From contig NZ_BMYM01000001.1 in the NCBI RefSeq assembly GCF_014652275.1, positions 310,001 to 374,000 on the forward strand: a DNA stretch of 64,000 nt, read 5' to 3'. The stretch comes from Parahalioglobus pacificus. Lineage in GTDB: Bacteria > Pseudomonadota > Gammaproteobacteria > Pseudomonadales > Halieaceae. This document shows positions 8,503-17,408 of the stretch, in pieces; the stretch's first letter is position 1, and every line of letters starts with the position of its first letter. The notes under the pieces were generated by a model. The model was given only the letters and a program-made list of their open reading frames with translations. It had not been told where the DNA came from and ran no database searches. Position numbers and translations under genes: made by a program.

Positions 8503-9944
8503 AGCAGGGGCGATACCAGGCGAGCTGCTGCCATAGCAAAGACAAACCAGAACGGTTTGTTGGCAACGTCTTCGCGTGTCACTTCAAAGGCCTGGGCCAT
8601 GTCCCGTTCCAGCATATCGCCAACTTGTGCGGCAAACGCCTGATCGTGTATAAGCGCAGTGATCTCGAAATTCAGCCGGAAGGAACGGTTGTCGAAGTTA
8701 GCTGTACCCACACCTGCCAAATCATCATCCATCAGGAAGACTTTCTGATGCATGAACCCGCCCTGGTAGCGATAGACCTTCACCCCGGCGGGTAGCAGTT
8801 CACTGGTGAACGACCAGTTCGCTGTACCCACTACCGGGCCGTCTGGCTCGTCGGGGATGATCAGACGCACATCGACACCTCGCAGTGCCGCTAATTGTAA
8901 GGCGGAGATAATGGCGCGGTCGGGTACAAAGTAGGGACTGGCTATCCATATCCTGCGTTTCGCATAAACAATGACCTCGTGATACATCAGCCCCGCTTCT
9001 TCGAACTCGCTGGCGGGATCCGACGGGAACACCAGCACCTTGCTATCGCCCTGGGCTGTGCTGTCAAAGTTCCAGTCGATGGGCAGGTGCTCCTTGGTGG
9101 CCCAGCGCCAATCGGTCGCGAAGGCCAGCTCAGCGCCCAGGACAGCGGGGCCTTCTAGGCGCAGATGGGTATCGCGCCAGTGCCCAAATCGTTTGCTCTT
9201 GCCCAGGTATTCCACGCCAATGTTGTGGCCGCCAATCCAGGCCATGCGGTTGTCGACCACGACAACCTTGCGGTGGTTGCGGAAATTAAGCTGGAAGCGA
9301 TTACGCCGGCCCTGTGTGGTATTAAAAGCCGCCACGTTGACGCCAGTCATTCGCAACTGGCGATAGAGCCTGGACCGTGGAAACTGCCGGCTCCCGATTT
9401 CGTCATAGAGAAGGAATACATCGACCCCGGCCTTCGCCTTATCGATAAGCACGCGGCCAAGCTCTCTGCCCAGCGCGTCGTCGCGGATAATGTAAAACTG
9501 GAACAGGATATAGCTCTCAGCGGATGCCAGCCCGGTAAGGATGTCATCGAACGTGGCCTGACCATTGATCAGTAGCGTGACACGGTTGCCCGTAGTCGAG
9601 GGTAGGTGAGCGAGGTTGTAGAGGCTGTTGTACAGCGGGAAGTCGGTGGAGGGCGCAATGATGTGTTCTTCGATGTTTCCGCGCGTCTCACGCAGAAGTT
9701 TGAGGGTCTGGTCCTCAATTTCTACACGCTCTTCGAGGTAACCGTCGAAACGGTTACGACCAAAGACAAGGTAAAGGGGCAGGGCGACAATGGGAAAGGT
9801 TAACAGGGAAATAGCCCAGGCTATGGCTCCCTGAGCCGTCCGCGCCTCGAGAATGGCTTCAATCGCGGAGATCAGCGAAACCAGCAGCAATACAACGGCC
9901 AGCGCAGCGGTGGTCTGGCTGAATAATTCGTATTCTGTATTCAC
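8499..9944 (-). CDS. cls: Cardiolipin synthase (phospholipase D superfamily)
   Basis: This 481-residue protein has two N-terminal membrane helices (about 10-30 and 40-62) and two HKD catalytic motifs: H224-K226-D231 in NHRKVVVVD and H399-K401-D406 in MHQKVFLMD. It condenses two phosphatidylglycerols, or PG and another phospholipid, into cardiolipin at the inner membrane. Length and topology match ClsA. It is transcribed alone, divergently from the next small gene. Confidence 0.95.
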   Translation of the reverse strand: MNTEYELFSQTTAALAVVLLLVSLISAIEAILEARTAQGAIAWAISLLTFPIVALPLYLVFGRNRFDGYLEERVEIEDQTLKLLRETRGNIEEHIIAPSTDFPLYNSLYNLAHLPSTTGNRVTLLINGQATFDDILTGLASAESYILFQFYIIRDDALGRELGRVLIDKAKAGVDVFLLYDEIGSRQFPRSRLYRQLRMTGVNVAAFNTTQGRRNRFQLNFRNHRKVVVVDNRMAWIGGHNIGVEYLGKSKRFGHWRDTHLRLEGPAVLGAELAFATDWRWATKEHLPIDWNFDSTAQGDSKVLVFPSDPASEFEEAGLMYHEVIVYAKRRIWIASPYFVPDRAIISALQLAALRGVDVRLIIPDEPDGPVVGTANWSFTSELLPAGVKVYRYQGGFMHQKVFLMDDDLAGVGTANFDNRSFRLNFEITALIHDQAFAAQVGDMLERDMAQAFEVTREDVANKPFWFVFAMAAARLVSPLL

Positions 9945-10003
9945 CGCTCTAGTGTAGCAGTGCTGGGAGACAGCCGCCGGTACGCAAGCGCGATAGCCTG
10001 GGG

Positions 10004-10009
10004 TATAGT
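10004..10009 (+). promoter_or_regulatory. Candidate -10 box for the small secreted protein gene
   Basis: TATAGT at 10004-10009 lies 55 bases before the ATG at 10065, in the 120-base gap between divergent genes. The hexamer 17 bases upstream (TACGCA) matches the -35 consensus at only 3 of 6 positions. Confidence 0.3.
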
Positions 10010-10064
10010 GCTTTCGCAGTACGGCGCAGCCGCCGAATGACGCCAGAGAAAGGGAGCGACCACC

Positions 10065-10493
10065 ATGCGCAAAATAATACTCACGGTAGCTGCGTTACTG
10101 ATGTCCAGAGCCATCTGTGCTCAGGACGATTACGTTGACGGTAGTTACTGGACGGTAACGGGCGTGGATACTTTTCCCGGTCAGTTTAATGCTTATTTGA
10201 CCGACCTCAACGGAGCCTGGCGTAAAAGCATGGAAATGCTGATTGCCGATGAGAAGGTGCTCAGCTACAAGCTGCTCAACAATGTGAATCCGCGCGAGGG
10301 TGAACCCGATCTTTGGTTGATGGTGGAGTGGTCCTCGGGCGCCGCTTACATGGATACGCCCAGGGACTACTGGGACGCCAATGCGCGCAAGTTGTTTGGG
10401 TCCATGGACAATGGCGCGCAGGCCAACAAAGCCCGCGGCGAAATGCGGGAAATCAAGAGCAACATCCTGCTGCGGGAACTGCGCTTTAACTAA
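10065..10493 (+). CDS. Small secreted protein of unknown function
   Basis: This 142-residue protein starts with a signal peptide (about 1-19, cleavage after ICA) followed by QDDYVDGSYWTVTGVDT. The mature part is charged and helical, with WRKSMEMLIADEKVLSYKLLNN and two Trp-rich segments. I do not recognise a named family; the arrangement loosely recalls single-domain alpha-beta barrel (NIPSNAP/EthD-like) proteins, but this is a weak impression. A good site, AAAGGGAG, precedes the ATG. It ends 7 bases before the convergent phosphatase gene. Confidence 0.75.
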   Translation: MRKIILTVAALLMSRAICAQDDYVDGSYWTVTGVDTFPGQFNAYLTDLNGAWRKSMEMLIADEKVLSYKLLNNVNPREGEPDLWLMVEWSSGAAYMDTPRDYWDANARKLFGSMDNGAQANKARGEMREIKSNILLRELRFN

Positions 10494-10500
10494 TCAAAAC

Positions 10501-11415
10501 TCATGCCGGCACGGGCTCCAGTAAGGCAGCACGTAGTCGGCTGATATCATCTTCAGTCAGGCCCAGCCCTTCACGAACATAGGTGTCGAAGTCACCGTAA
10601 TCCGCATCGATCTGGCGGAAGGCGGCTTCCAACCACTCCGGTTCGACGCCCATGATGCGCGTCAGCTTGTCCGCCACCATATCGCCCTTAAACAGGCGCA
10701 ACAGGAAAATATCGCGTTTGCGTGCCTCCAACGCATAGGCCTTGCTCTTGAGGTAGTCCTGCATGACTACCGACTCGGGTACACCGACAATGCGCAATAT
10801 CAGTGCAGAAGCAAAGCCTGCGCGATCCTTACCGGCGCTGCAGTGCCACAGCACGGGCTGGCCGTTGGCATCGAGTAACTCACCAATGAACTGCCGGTAC
10901 TGGGGCGTAAACCGCGATGCAAACTGTCGATTGGCTTCCAGCATGAACCCGTCGGGATCAAAGTCGTCGAAGTTGCCGTTTTCAATACGGGCGATAATTT
11001 CGTCAGCGACTGAATGATCACCGCCATCCATTGTAGGGATTGCTACGGTGGCAAAACCTGAGGACTCCGGCAGTTTGTCTGGCTCCTCGGTCTTCTCTGC
11101 CTCTGAGCGAAAATCGATTAGACGGTTCAGGCCCAACTGCGACAGTGCCTGCCTGTCGGCGGCCGTGGTCTCATGCAGTGCGCCAGAGCGGTACAACACA
11201 CCCCAGCGAGTGCGTAGTCCGTCTTCAGTAGGGTAACCGCCCAGGTCTCTGAAGTTGGCCACGCCGCCAAAGTTCAGTACCCGGTGCGCCTCGCGCTGTG
11301 TCTCGGGCAGGGCCGCGGGTACGACGACCGGCGCCGAGGGAATAAACTGAATAACCGCAATGACCAGTAGGAATAGGCCAAGCAGTACATACTTCAGAGA
11401 AGCACGCGAAGCCAT
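10501..11415 (-). CDS. Membrane-anchored tyrosine-protein phosphatase, CSAGKDRAG type
   Basis: This 304-residue protein has the P-loop HCSAGKDRAG (nucleophile C192, R198), as in the Y_phosphatase3 family, and the upstream block GVANFRDLGGYPT near residues 51-63. An N-terminal hydrophobic segment (about 8-26) should anchor it in the inner membrane with the catalytic domain outside the cytoplasm. The start chosen is the ATG at 11415, two bases after the stop of the NTF2-like gene; an earlier start would overlap that gene. Related enzymes dephosphorylate phosphotyrosine, phosphoserine or phosphoinositides; the substrate here is unknown. Confidence 0.87.
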   Translation of the reverse strand: MASRASLKYVLLGLFLLVIAVIQFIPSAPVVVPAALPETQREAHRVLNFGGVANFRDLGGYPTEDGLRTRWGVLYRSGALHETTAADRQALSQLGLNRLIDFRSEAEKTEEPDKLPESSGFATVAIPTMDGGDHSVADEIIARIENGNFDDFDPDGFMLEANRQFASRFTPQYRQFIGELLDANGQPVLWHCSAGKDRAGFASALILRIVGVPESVVMQDYLKSKAYALEARKRDIFLLRLFKGDMVADKLTRIMGVEPEWLEAAFRQIDADYGDFDTYVREGLGLTEDDISRLRAALLEPVPA

Positions 11416-11417
11416 GA

Positions 11418-11777
11418 TTAACCCTGCGTCATGTTGTCGGGGCCCCAATAAGCTCGCATGTGGCTGACCTTGCCTTCGTCATTGAACTCGAACACGTCGA
11501 TAATGTTGATGGTGAGGTCGCCAACCTTCGCCTGAAAGGGGAATGCAGCGCTGTTACCCGCGCAGCGAACCTGGCCATTCAATGACAGGCTTGGACCATT
11601 GGCGATGGCGCCCTCATAAAAAGCCATGATGGCGTCATAGCCCACGTAGGGATCACTGCCAACGGGGTCTTCTACAATAGCGTCAGAGGCGTACATCGCC
11701 TGAATGATGGACATGTCTTGCTCATTGAAGGCCCGCATATACGACTCGACCACGCCGATCATGTGCGCATTATCCAT
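11418..11777 (-). CDS. NTF2-fold/SnoaL-like protein, ketosteroid-isomerase type
   Basis: This 119-residue protein has the cone-shaped NTF2 fold pattern: an N-terminal helix VESYMRAFNEQD, then DAIVEDPVG and a C-terminal sheet NIIDVFEFNDEGKVSHMRAYW. Such proteins act as isomerases, hydratases or lyases on steroid or polyketide substrates. The ATG at 11777 has AAGGAG just upstream. An ATG further upstream would run into the acyl-CoA dehydrogenase gene. It sits in an operon with two acyl-CoA dehydrogenases, which suggests a role in breaking down a cyclic or branched acyl chain. Confidence 0.85.
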   Translation of the reverse strand: MDNAHMIGVVESYMRAFNEQDMSIIQAMYASDAIVEDPVGSDPYVGYDAIMAFYEGAIANGPSLSLNGQVRCAGNSAAFPFQAKVGDLTINIIDVFEFNDEGKVSHMRAYWGPDNMTQG

Positions 11778-11796
11778 AGTCTTACTCCTTAATTGA

Positions 11797-12918
11797 TCAA
11801 TAGCCGCTGAGTGTGGCGTAGCGGTCACGGTGAAACGCGGTGTCGCCCAGCATCTGCATGCTAACGCGGGCGCGCTTGAGGAAGAACCCAATCTCCAGCT
11901 CATCGGTCACCCCAATGCCACCGTGCATCTGTACGGCCTCATTGGTGGCCCATTCAGCCAGGTCATTAAGCCGTGCTTTTGCGAGGCTAGCGGTCAGGGG
12001 CACCTGCTCGGGGGCGTCGTCGATGGCGGACAGGCCCTGCATAACGACGGAGCGGCAGAGCTCGATCTCCGCCTGCAGTTGTGCGGCGCGGTGTTGCAAT
12101 GCCTGAAAGCTGCCGATCAATGCGCCGAATTGCTCACGCTCTTTAAGATAGGCCACGGTTCGTTCAAACACTTCCTCAACCAGCCCCAACATTTCTGCAC
12201 TTAAAGCCAGCCTGCCCCGGTCCAGCGCTTGCTCAAGAGCAGCGGCGCAGTCTTCAGTGCCACCGAGGCGCTGCGACAGCGGTACGGTTACTGCGTTCAG
12301 TGTGAGGTTCGCCGCATTGCGGCTATCCACCATCACAGTGCGCTCCCTCAGCAGCCCCGGCGTGTTCTCGGGTATGGCGTAGATGCCCAGACCGTACTGG
12401 TCTTCTGCAACAACCAGCAACAGCTCCGCGCTGTGCCCGTCGGCGACGAATACTTTCCGGCCACTGATAACGGCGTGTTCATCGTTGCACTGCGCGGTGC
12501 AGCCAGTGTCGGCAGGTGCGTGGTGATGCGATTCGTCTAAAGCCAGCGCCACCGTCAGCTCACCTGTGGCAATGCGCGGAAGGTAATGTTCTTTCTGCGA
12601 CTCGGTGCCGGCAAACAGGATGGTATTGCTTCCAAGCACCGCGCTGGCGAACAGCGGCGATGCGGTGAGTGTGCGACCGGTTTCTTCCAGTACGCAGCCC
12701 AGTCCCAAAAAACCAAAATCCAGCCCGCCATAAGCTTCGGGCAGAGTGACGCAGGCCCAGCCCATCTCGGCCATCTCTGCCCAGAGATCGGCTTGATAGC
12801 CCAGGCTATTTCGCTCATCGCGCAGTGCGCGCAGAGCAGCCACCGGGGCGCTGCGCTGCAGGAACTCCCGGCTGGTGTCGCGCAGCAGGCGTTGCTCTTC
12901 ATTCAATACCAATGGCAC
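11797..12918 (-). CDS. Acyl-CoA dehydrogenase, smaller partner subunit
   Basis: This 373-residue flavoprotein has the acyl-CoA dehydrogenase order: an N-terminal helical domain, a middle beta domain and a C-terminal helical domain with REQFGALIGSFQALQHR (about 255-271) and QMHGGIGVTDE. It is shorter than the neighbouring dehydrogenase and starts 6 bases after it. Such adjacent long/short pairs often form heterotetramers in steroid and terpenoid side-chain oxidation, as in the actinobacterial ChsE pairs. The pairing here is an inference. Confidence 0.92.
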   Translation of the reverse strand: MPLVLNEEQRLLRDTSREFLQRSAPVAALRALRDERNSLGYQADLWAEMAEMGWACVTLPEAYGGLDFGFLGLGCVLEETGRTLTASPLFASAVLGSNTILFAGTESQKEHYLPRIATGELTVALALDESHHHAPADTGCTAQCNDEHAVISGRKVFVADGHSAELLLVVAEDQYGLGIYAIPENTPGLLRERTVMVDSRNAANLTLNAVTVPLSQRLGGTEDCAAALEQALDRGRLALSAEMLGLVEEVFERTVAYLKEREQFGALIGSFQALQHRAAQLQAEIELCRSVVMQGLSAIDDAPEQVPLTASLAKARLNDLAEWATNEAVQMHGGIGVTDELEIGFFLKRARVSMQMLGDTAFHRDRYATLSGY

Positions 12919-12924
12919 AGCGGT

Positions 12925-14127
12925 TTACTCCTGCGGCAGTTCTAGGACAGATTTGGCGATCACGTTTAGCTGGATTTCCGAACTGCCACCGGCGATGGTC
13001 ATGGCCTTGGACATGGCCCACAGACGCAAAGTGTCGAGTTCCTCGTCGGTAAAGCTGTCACCTTCCCAGCCCAGTCCACGGCTGCCCATGATTTTAAGCA
13101 GCAGTTCGCTTTTGGTTTTCTCGGCTTCAGTGCCCAGGTATTTCATCACCAGCGGAGCAGGGCTACGAACACCGGCTTGCCGTTCTTCGAAACAGCGCAT
13201 ATGCGTGAGGCCAATGGCGTGCATCTGCATATCGTAGTCCGCCAGTTGGCTGCGCAGCTCGGTGTTGGTCAATTTGCCAGTGTCGTCTTTTTGCAGGTAT
13301 TGCTCGGCCGCCTCACGCGGGCTGACGACTTTGCGGGGTGAGTCTGAGCCAATCTCCGCCATCAGCTTGCGCTCGTGCACCAGTAGCGCCTTGGCCACGG
13401 ACCAGCCCTTGTTCAGCTCTCCCACCAGGTTCTCGCGGGGCACTTTCACGTTGTCAAAAAAGGTCTGGCAGAACTCAGACTCGCCACTGATCAGCTCAAT
13501 AGGGGTGGTGCTGACACCCGGCGAGTGCATATCGATAAGGAGAAAGCTGATGCCCTCCTGCTTTTTGCCCTCGGTGGAGGTGCGAACGAGGCAGAAAATC
13601 CAGTCACAGCGATCGGCCGCGGTTGTCCAGATTTTGCTGCCGTTTACCAGGAAGTGATCGTCATGTTCCTCGGCACGGCATTGAAGGCTGGCAAGATCTG
13701 AGCCGGCTCCAGGTTCTGAGTAGCCCTGAGCCCATCGCGTTTCAGCTTTTACAATGGCGGGAAGGTGCTGTTCTTTTTGCGAGGTGTTGCCGTACTCGAG
13801 CAGGGCGGGGCCTAGCATCCATAGCCCCAGGCCATACAGAGGCGTGCGTGCGTTGATGCGCTTCATTTCCTGCTTAATGATGCGTGCCTGCTGGGCGTCC
13901 AGCGCAGCGCCGCCGTACTCTCGGGGCCACTCAGGCGCCACCCAGCCTTTATCACGCATCCGTTCGTACCAGAGGCGGGCATCCTCTGACGGGAAGCTAC
14001 CGCTACGCCCGCCCCAGAACTGATCGGCCGCCACCGCAGGTTGGCGCTGTGACTGTGGACAATTCTCCTCAAGCCAGTCTCTCACTTCCTGCCTGAAAGC
14101 GTCCGCAGTTGCACTACTGTGTGTCAC
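12925..14127 (-). CDS. Acyl-CoA dehydrogenase, larger partner subunit
   Basis: This 400-residue protein has YSEPGAGSDLASLQ, the FAD-binding and substrate loop typical of the family, NGSKIWTTAA, and a C-terminal IAGGSSEIQLNVIAK. The GTG at 14127 is preferred because AAAGGA lies 10 bases before it, and the extra N-terminal residues from an earlier start do not look like the family. It is the first gene of a four-gene minus-strand operon ending with the tyrosine phosphatase. The acyl substrate cannot be read from sequence. Confidence 0.92.
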   Translation of the reverse strand: MTHSSATADAFRQEVRDWLEENCPQSQRQPAVAADQFWGGRSGSFPSEDARLWYERMRDKGWVAPEWPREYGGAALDAQQARIIKQEMKRINARTPLYGLGLWMLGPALLEYGNTSQKEQHLPAIVKAETRWAQGYSEPGAGSDLASLQCRAEEHDDHFLVNGSKIWTTAADRCDWIFCLVRTSTEGKKQEGISFLLIDMHSPGVSTTPIELISGESEFCQTFFDNVKVPRENLVGELNKGWSVAKALLVHERKLMAEIGSDSPRKVVSPREAAEQYLQKDDTGKLTNTELRSQLADYDMQMHAIGLTHMRCFEERQAGVRSPAPLVMKYLGTEAEKTKSELLLKIMGSRGLGWEGDSFTDEELDTLRLWAMSKAMTIAGGSSEIQLNVIAKSVLELPQE

Positions 14128-14275
14128 GTGGCAATTGTCCTTTACTCCATAGCGAGTAGGGCAGGTTAGCGTTAGGCGCAGGCATGGCAATGGCCTTTCG
14201 AGTCAGGCCCGGTGACATTTGTGGACAGCGCGGAAGGTGCAGCGTGGGTTGGTTTATTGCGGCGAACTGGGCGCC

Positions 14276-14304
14276 TTGACCGTTTCGGGGGGGCTGGGCA
14301 TTCT
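14276..14304 (+). promoter_or_regulatory. Candidate promoter of the SDR gene at 14332
   Basis: TTGACC (14276-14281), five of six matches to the -35 consensus, is followed 17 bases later by CATTCT (14299-14304), a poor -10. It lies in the 204-base gap between the divergent acyl-CoA dehydrogenase operon and the SDR gene. No second clear signal for the minus strand was found in the gap. Confidence 0.3.
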
Positions 14305-14331
14305 CGCTAGTCATAACGATAAGGAGTGGTG

Positions 14332-15081
14332 ATGAAACGATTTCAGGATAAGTCAGTGATGGTGACGGGCGCGGGCAGTGGTATCGGTAAGGCCGCCGCG
14401 CTTCGCATAGCGTCTGAGGGAGGACGAGTCTTCTGCGTAGACCTGAATCAGGAGGCGCTGGAGGCGACAGTAGCCGAGATAACCGCGTCGGGTGGCGATG
14501 CCCAATGGCATTTGTGCAACGTCGCCGATGTTCAACAGGTGGAAGATACCGTTGCCGCCTGTGTGAAGGCCTATGACGGCCTTTACGCGTTGGTCAATAT
14601 GGCCGGCATTCTGCGTTTTGACGATACCGAGCGCCTGAAGCTGGAAGACTGGGATAAGATCATCGCAGTGAACCTCACGGGCACAATGCTGTTGTGCAGG
14701 GCGGTCCTGCCACACCTGGTGGAGTCCAGCGGCAGTATCGTTAATGCGGCATCGACGGCGGCCTTGTCTGGTCTGCCGTCGGGTGCAGCCTACTCAGCCA
14801 GCAAGGGCGGTGTGCTAGCGATGACACGCAGCATTGCCATTGAGTATGGCAAGCGTGGCGTGCGCGCTAACTGTGTTTGCCCTGGCGACATTAATACAGG
14901 TATGACAACGGGTATTGATTACCCTGACAACATGGACTTCGATCTGATTCCTCGCATTATGTCGCTGACCGGTGTGAAAGGCCCTGAAACCGTGGCAGGT
15001 GTAATTGCCATGCTGGCTTGTGAAGACGGCATCCACATTACCGGCGAGGATATTCGCGTCGACGGGGGCACATTATCCTGA
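14332..15081 (+). CDS. Short-chain dehydrogenase/reductase (SDR)
   Basis: This 249-residue protein has the NAD(P)-binding motif TGAGSGIG (12-19), the NxAG motif near 89-92, and the catalytic set S141, Y154, K158 in YSASK. The Asp in FCVDLN at the end of beta-2 favours NAD(H). AAGGAG lies 5 bases before the ATG at 14332. It diverges from the acyl-CoA dehydrogenase operon and probably oxidises a hydroxyl group in the same or a related catabolic route; the substrate is unknown. Confidence 0.9.
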   Translation: MKRFQDKSVMVTGAGSGIGKAAALRIASEGGRVFCVDLNQEALEATVAEITASGGDAQWHLCNVADVQQVEDTVAACVKAYDGLYALVNMAGILRFDDTERLKLEDWDKIIAVNLTGTMLLCRAVLPHLVESSGSIVNAASTAALSGLPSGAAYSASKGGVLAMTRSIAIEYGKRGVRANCVCPGDINTGMTTGIDYPDNMDFDLIPRIMSLTGVKGPETVAGVIAMLACEDGIHITGEDIRVDGGTLS

Positions 15082-15116
15082 TGCTGTAAATAGCGGCATA
15101 GTGCGTGGGGCGCGGC

Positions 15117-15128
15117 TATAATCCCCGC
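15117..15128 (+). promoter_or_regulatory. Candidate -10 box of the aminotransferase gene
   Basis: A perfect TATAAT at 15117-15122 is followed by CCCCGCC and flanked on the 5' side by GGGGCGCGGC. No good -35 is seen. It is 33 bases before the ATG at 15155. Confidence 0.45.
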
Positions 15129-15154
15129 CTGCCCCAGTTCTGCCGGAGTCCGCT

Positions 15155-16336
15155 ATGACCTTTGATGCTTCCTACAGCGCCCTGTCTCACCGTTTACTCG
15201 ATGAGGATGCCGGCGGCTGGGAGATTCATGATCGGGCAGTAGAACTTCAACGTGATGGCGAGGATGTCATCATGTTGGACGTGGGTGATCCTGATTTCCG
15301 CACACCTGAGCCCATCATCGACAATGCGGTGAGCCACCTGCGCGTCGGTCGTACTCACTACTCCCCCGCGTTGGGTGAGTTGAAATTTCGCCGAGCGGTA
15401 GCCGACCTCGAAACCCAGACCTCGCCCCACCCCTGCACCGTGGATGAAGTGGCTATTTTCCCCGGCGCCACCAATGCAATTCATGCGGTGATGTCATGCC
15501 TGCTAAATGCCGGTGATGAGGTCATTATTCCAGAGCCCATGTATGTGGGTTACATGCCAGTTATGCGAGCGATAGATGCCACGGTGGTCAACGTGCCGCT
15601 GGATGTGAACGCGCAGTTCGCGTTGGATGTTGATGCGATTAAGGCGGCTTTCAGCGAGAAAACGCGAGTGCTGTTTATCAACACGCCGGGCAATCCCACT
15701 GGGTGCATTGTCAGTGCTGAGGTTCTGCGAGAGCTGGCTGCGTTTTGCCGGGAGCGCGGAGTGTGGCTGGTCTGTGACGAGGTGTACTCCATGTTCACCT
15801 ACGACGGGCTGCATCGTTCAGCCCGCTCTTCTGTGGCTCATCTGGACAACATTGTCATGATCGACGGCCTGTCCAAGTCCCATGCCATGAGCGGATGGCG
15901 TATGGGATGGGCGGTGGCACCACCGTCGTTGGTCGAACGGTTGGGTGCCTATGCCACTGCCACACTGTTTGGCTGCCCGCAGTTCATACAGGACGCGAGC
16001 GCATTTGCCTTGGAAAACGATCAGGCTTATGTCATCAGTATGCGCGAAACATACCGCGAGCGGCGTGACTTTGTGTTGGAGTCATTGGCGGGGATTCCTC
16101 AGCTGCGCTGTGTGCGCCCCGACGCCGGGATGTTCGTCATGTGTGACGTCTCGGGCACCGGTATGGATGGCCGGGCATTCGGGCATGCACTGCTAGAGGC
16201 ACAACGTGTATCCGTGGTACCCGGTGATGCCTTCGGAGAGACAACGCGTAACTTCGTGCGGATCGGCCTGGCGCAGAACTATCCGGTATTAAAGAAAGCT
16301 TGCCAGCGACTCACCGCATTCTGTGAATCGCTGTAG
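15155..16336 (+). CDS. PLP-dependent aminotransferase, class I/II (aspartate/aromatic type)
   Basis: This 393-residue fold-type I enzyme has the family blocks NTPGNPTG (176-183), CDEVYSMF and the PLP lysine K241 in DGLSKSHAMSGWRMGW. It transfers an amino group between an amino acid and a 2-oxo acid in the cytoplasm. The subgroup is AspC-like, and its exact substrate is open. GGAG lies 6 bases before the ATG. The gene has its own likely promoter and converges with the HtrA gene, with an 8-base gap. Confidence 0.92.
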   Translation: MTFDASYSALSHRLLDEDAGGWEIHDRAVELQRDGEDVIMLDVGDPDFRTPEPIIDNAVSHLRVGRTHYSPALGELKFRRAVADLETQTSPHPCTVDEVAIFPGATNAIHAVMSCLLNAGDEVIIPEPMYVGYMPVMRAIDATVVNVPLDVNAQFALDVDAIKAAFSEKTRVLFINTPGNPTGCIVSAEVLRELAAFCRERGVWLVCDEVYSMFTYDGLHRSARSSVAHLDNIVMIDGLSKSHAMSGWRMGWAVAPPSLVERLGAYATATLFGCPQFIQDASAFALENDQAYVISMRETYRERRDFVLESLAGIPQLRCVRPDAGMFVMCDVSGTGMDGRAFGHALLEAQRVSVVPGDAFGETTRNFVRIGLAQNYPVLKKACQRLTAFCESL

Positions 16337-16344
16337 GTCAATGC

Positions 16345-17400
16345 CTATTGCGATTCGGTGAGTGTTACCTCGAATCGCATTTCCTCATCGCCGCGTCGTG
16401 TGGTGACAGTGACCACCTCTCCGACGTCGCTGGCCTCGAGAACACTCAGGTAATCATCGTGACGCCGAATGAGCGTATCGTTAATCTGCGTAATGATATC
16501 GCCCAGGGTTATGTCGCCGCGACTATTGCGATAGGCGCCGCGCAGCCCAGCTTCGTCTGCGGGTAAGCCGGGGAATACGCGCACTACGGGCAGTCCTTCG
16601 ATGCGATAGCGGCGTATCCAACGATCGCTGGCCAGCTCAAGGCCCATGATGGGGCGTTGGATGCGGCCGAAGCTGATGAGCTGCGGCACGACATCTTTGA
16701 CCGTGTTTACAGGTATGGCAAAACCGATGCCGGCGCTGCCGCCGCTGGGGCTGAAAATTGCGGTGTTCACGCCCACCAGTTGTCCCAGAGAGTTCAACAG
16801 CGGCCCGCCGGAATTGCCGGGATTGATAGCGGCATCGGTTTGTATCACGCCGCGTATTTTTCGGTTACTAGGAGATTTGATCTCGCGCCCCAGTGCGCTC
16901 ACTACGCCCGTGGTTAGCGTGGTATCCAGTCCGAAGGGGTTGCCAATGGCGAGTACCTTGCGACCCACCGTCAACTCTGAGGAATCACCGAGTGGCAGGG
17001 TGACAAGATCATCGGGTGGCTCGATCATGCGCAGCACGGCCAAATCTTTTTCAGGTGCGATACCGATCACTTGCGCGTCATACTCCTCACGGTCCTGCAG
17101 GGTCACCGTGAGCCGTTGCGCACCGGCAATCACGTGGAAGTTGGTGACGACCAAGCCGCTGGCATCCCAGATAAAGCCCGTACCCGACCCCCGGGGTATC
17201 TCCTGCACGTTAAGGGAGAACAGATTCCGCCGCAGGGCCTTGTTGGTGACATAGGCGACGGCCGGGCTGGCCTTGCTGAAAATCTCGGTGCTGTTGGCTT
17301 CGTCTTCTGTGGCAAAGCTGAGGTAGTCGACCTCGTCTTGCGCGAGTGCACCTGTGGCAAGTGCACTGAAGAGCAGTACTGTGAAGAGATTGCGCAGCAC
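16345..17400 (-). CDS. Periplasmic HtrA/DegS-type serine protease with one PDZ domain
   Basis: This 351-residue protein has a signal peptide (1-20), a trypsin-like domain with H89 (TNFHVI), D119 (KDLAVL) and S197 (GNSGGPLL), and a single C-terminal PDZ domain. Proteases of this plan degrade or sense misfolded envelope proteins. The N-terminus has a cleavable-looking ALAQDE site, so it may be a free periplasmic protein rather than membrane-tethered DegS. It follows the DUF1499 gene by 8 bases, as a probable operon. Confidence 0.93.
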   Translation of the reverse strand: MLRNLFTVLLFSALATGALAQDEVDYLSFATEDEANSTEIFSKASPAVAYVTNKALRRNLFSLNVQEIPRGSGTGFIWDASGLVVTNFHVIAGAQRLTVTLQDREEYDAQVIGIAPEKDLAVLRMIEPPDDLVTLPLGDSSELTVGRKVLAIGNPFGLDTTLTTGVVSALGREIKSPSNRKIRGVIQTDAAINPGNSGGPLLNSLGQLVGVNTAIFSPSGGSAGIGFAIPVNTVKDVVPQLISFGRIQRPIMGLELASDRWIRRYRIEGLPVVRVFPGLPADEAGLRGAYRNSRGDITLGDIITQINDTLIRRHDDYLSVLEASDVGEVVTVTTRRGDEEMRFEVTLTESQ

Positions 17401-17408
17401 GTTTCAGC

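Noticed and set aside
16646-17254. 202-residue frame opposite the HtrA gene
   Set aside because: The HtrA reading has an intact catalytic triad and PDZ domain; the opposite frame is Ser/Arg/Pro-rich shadow sequence.
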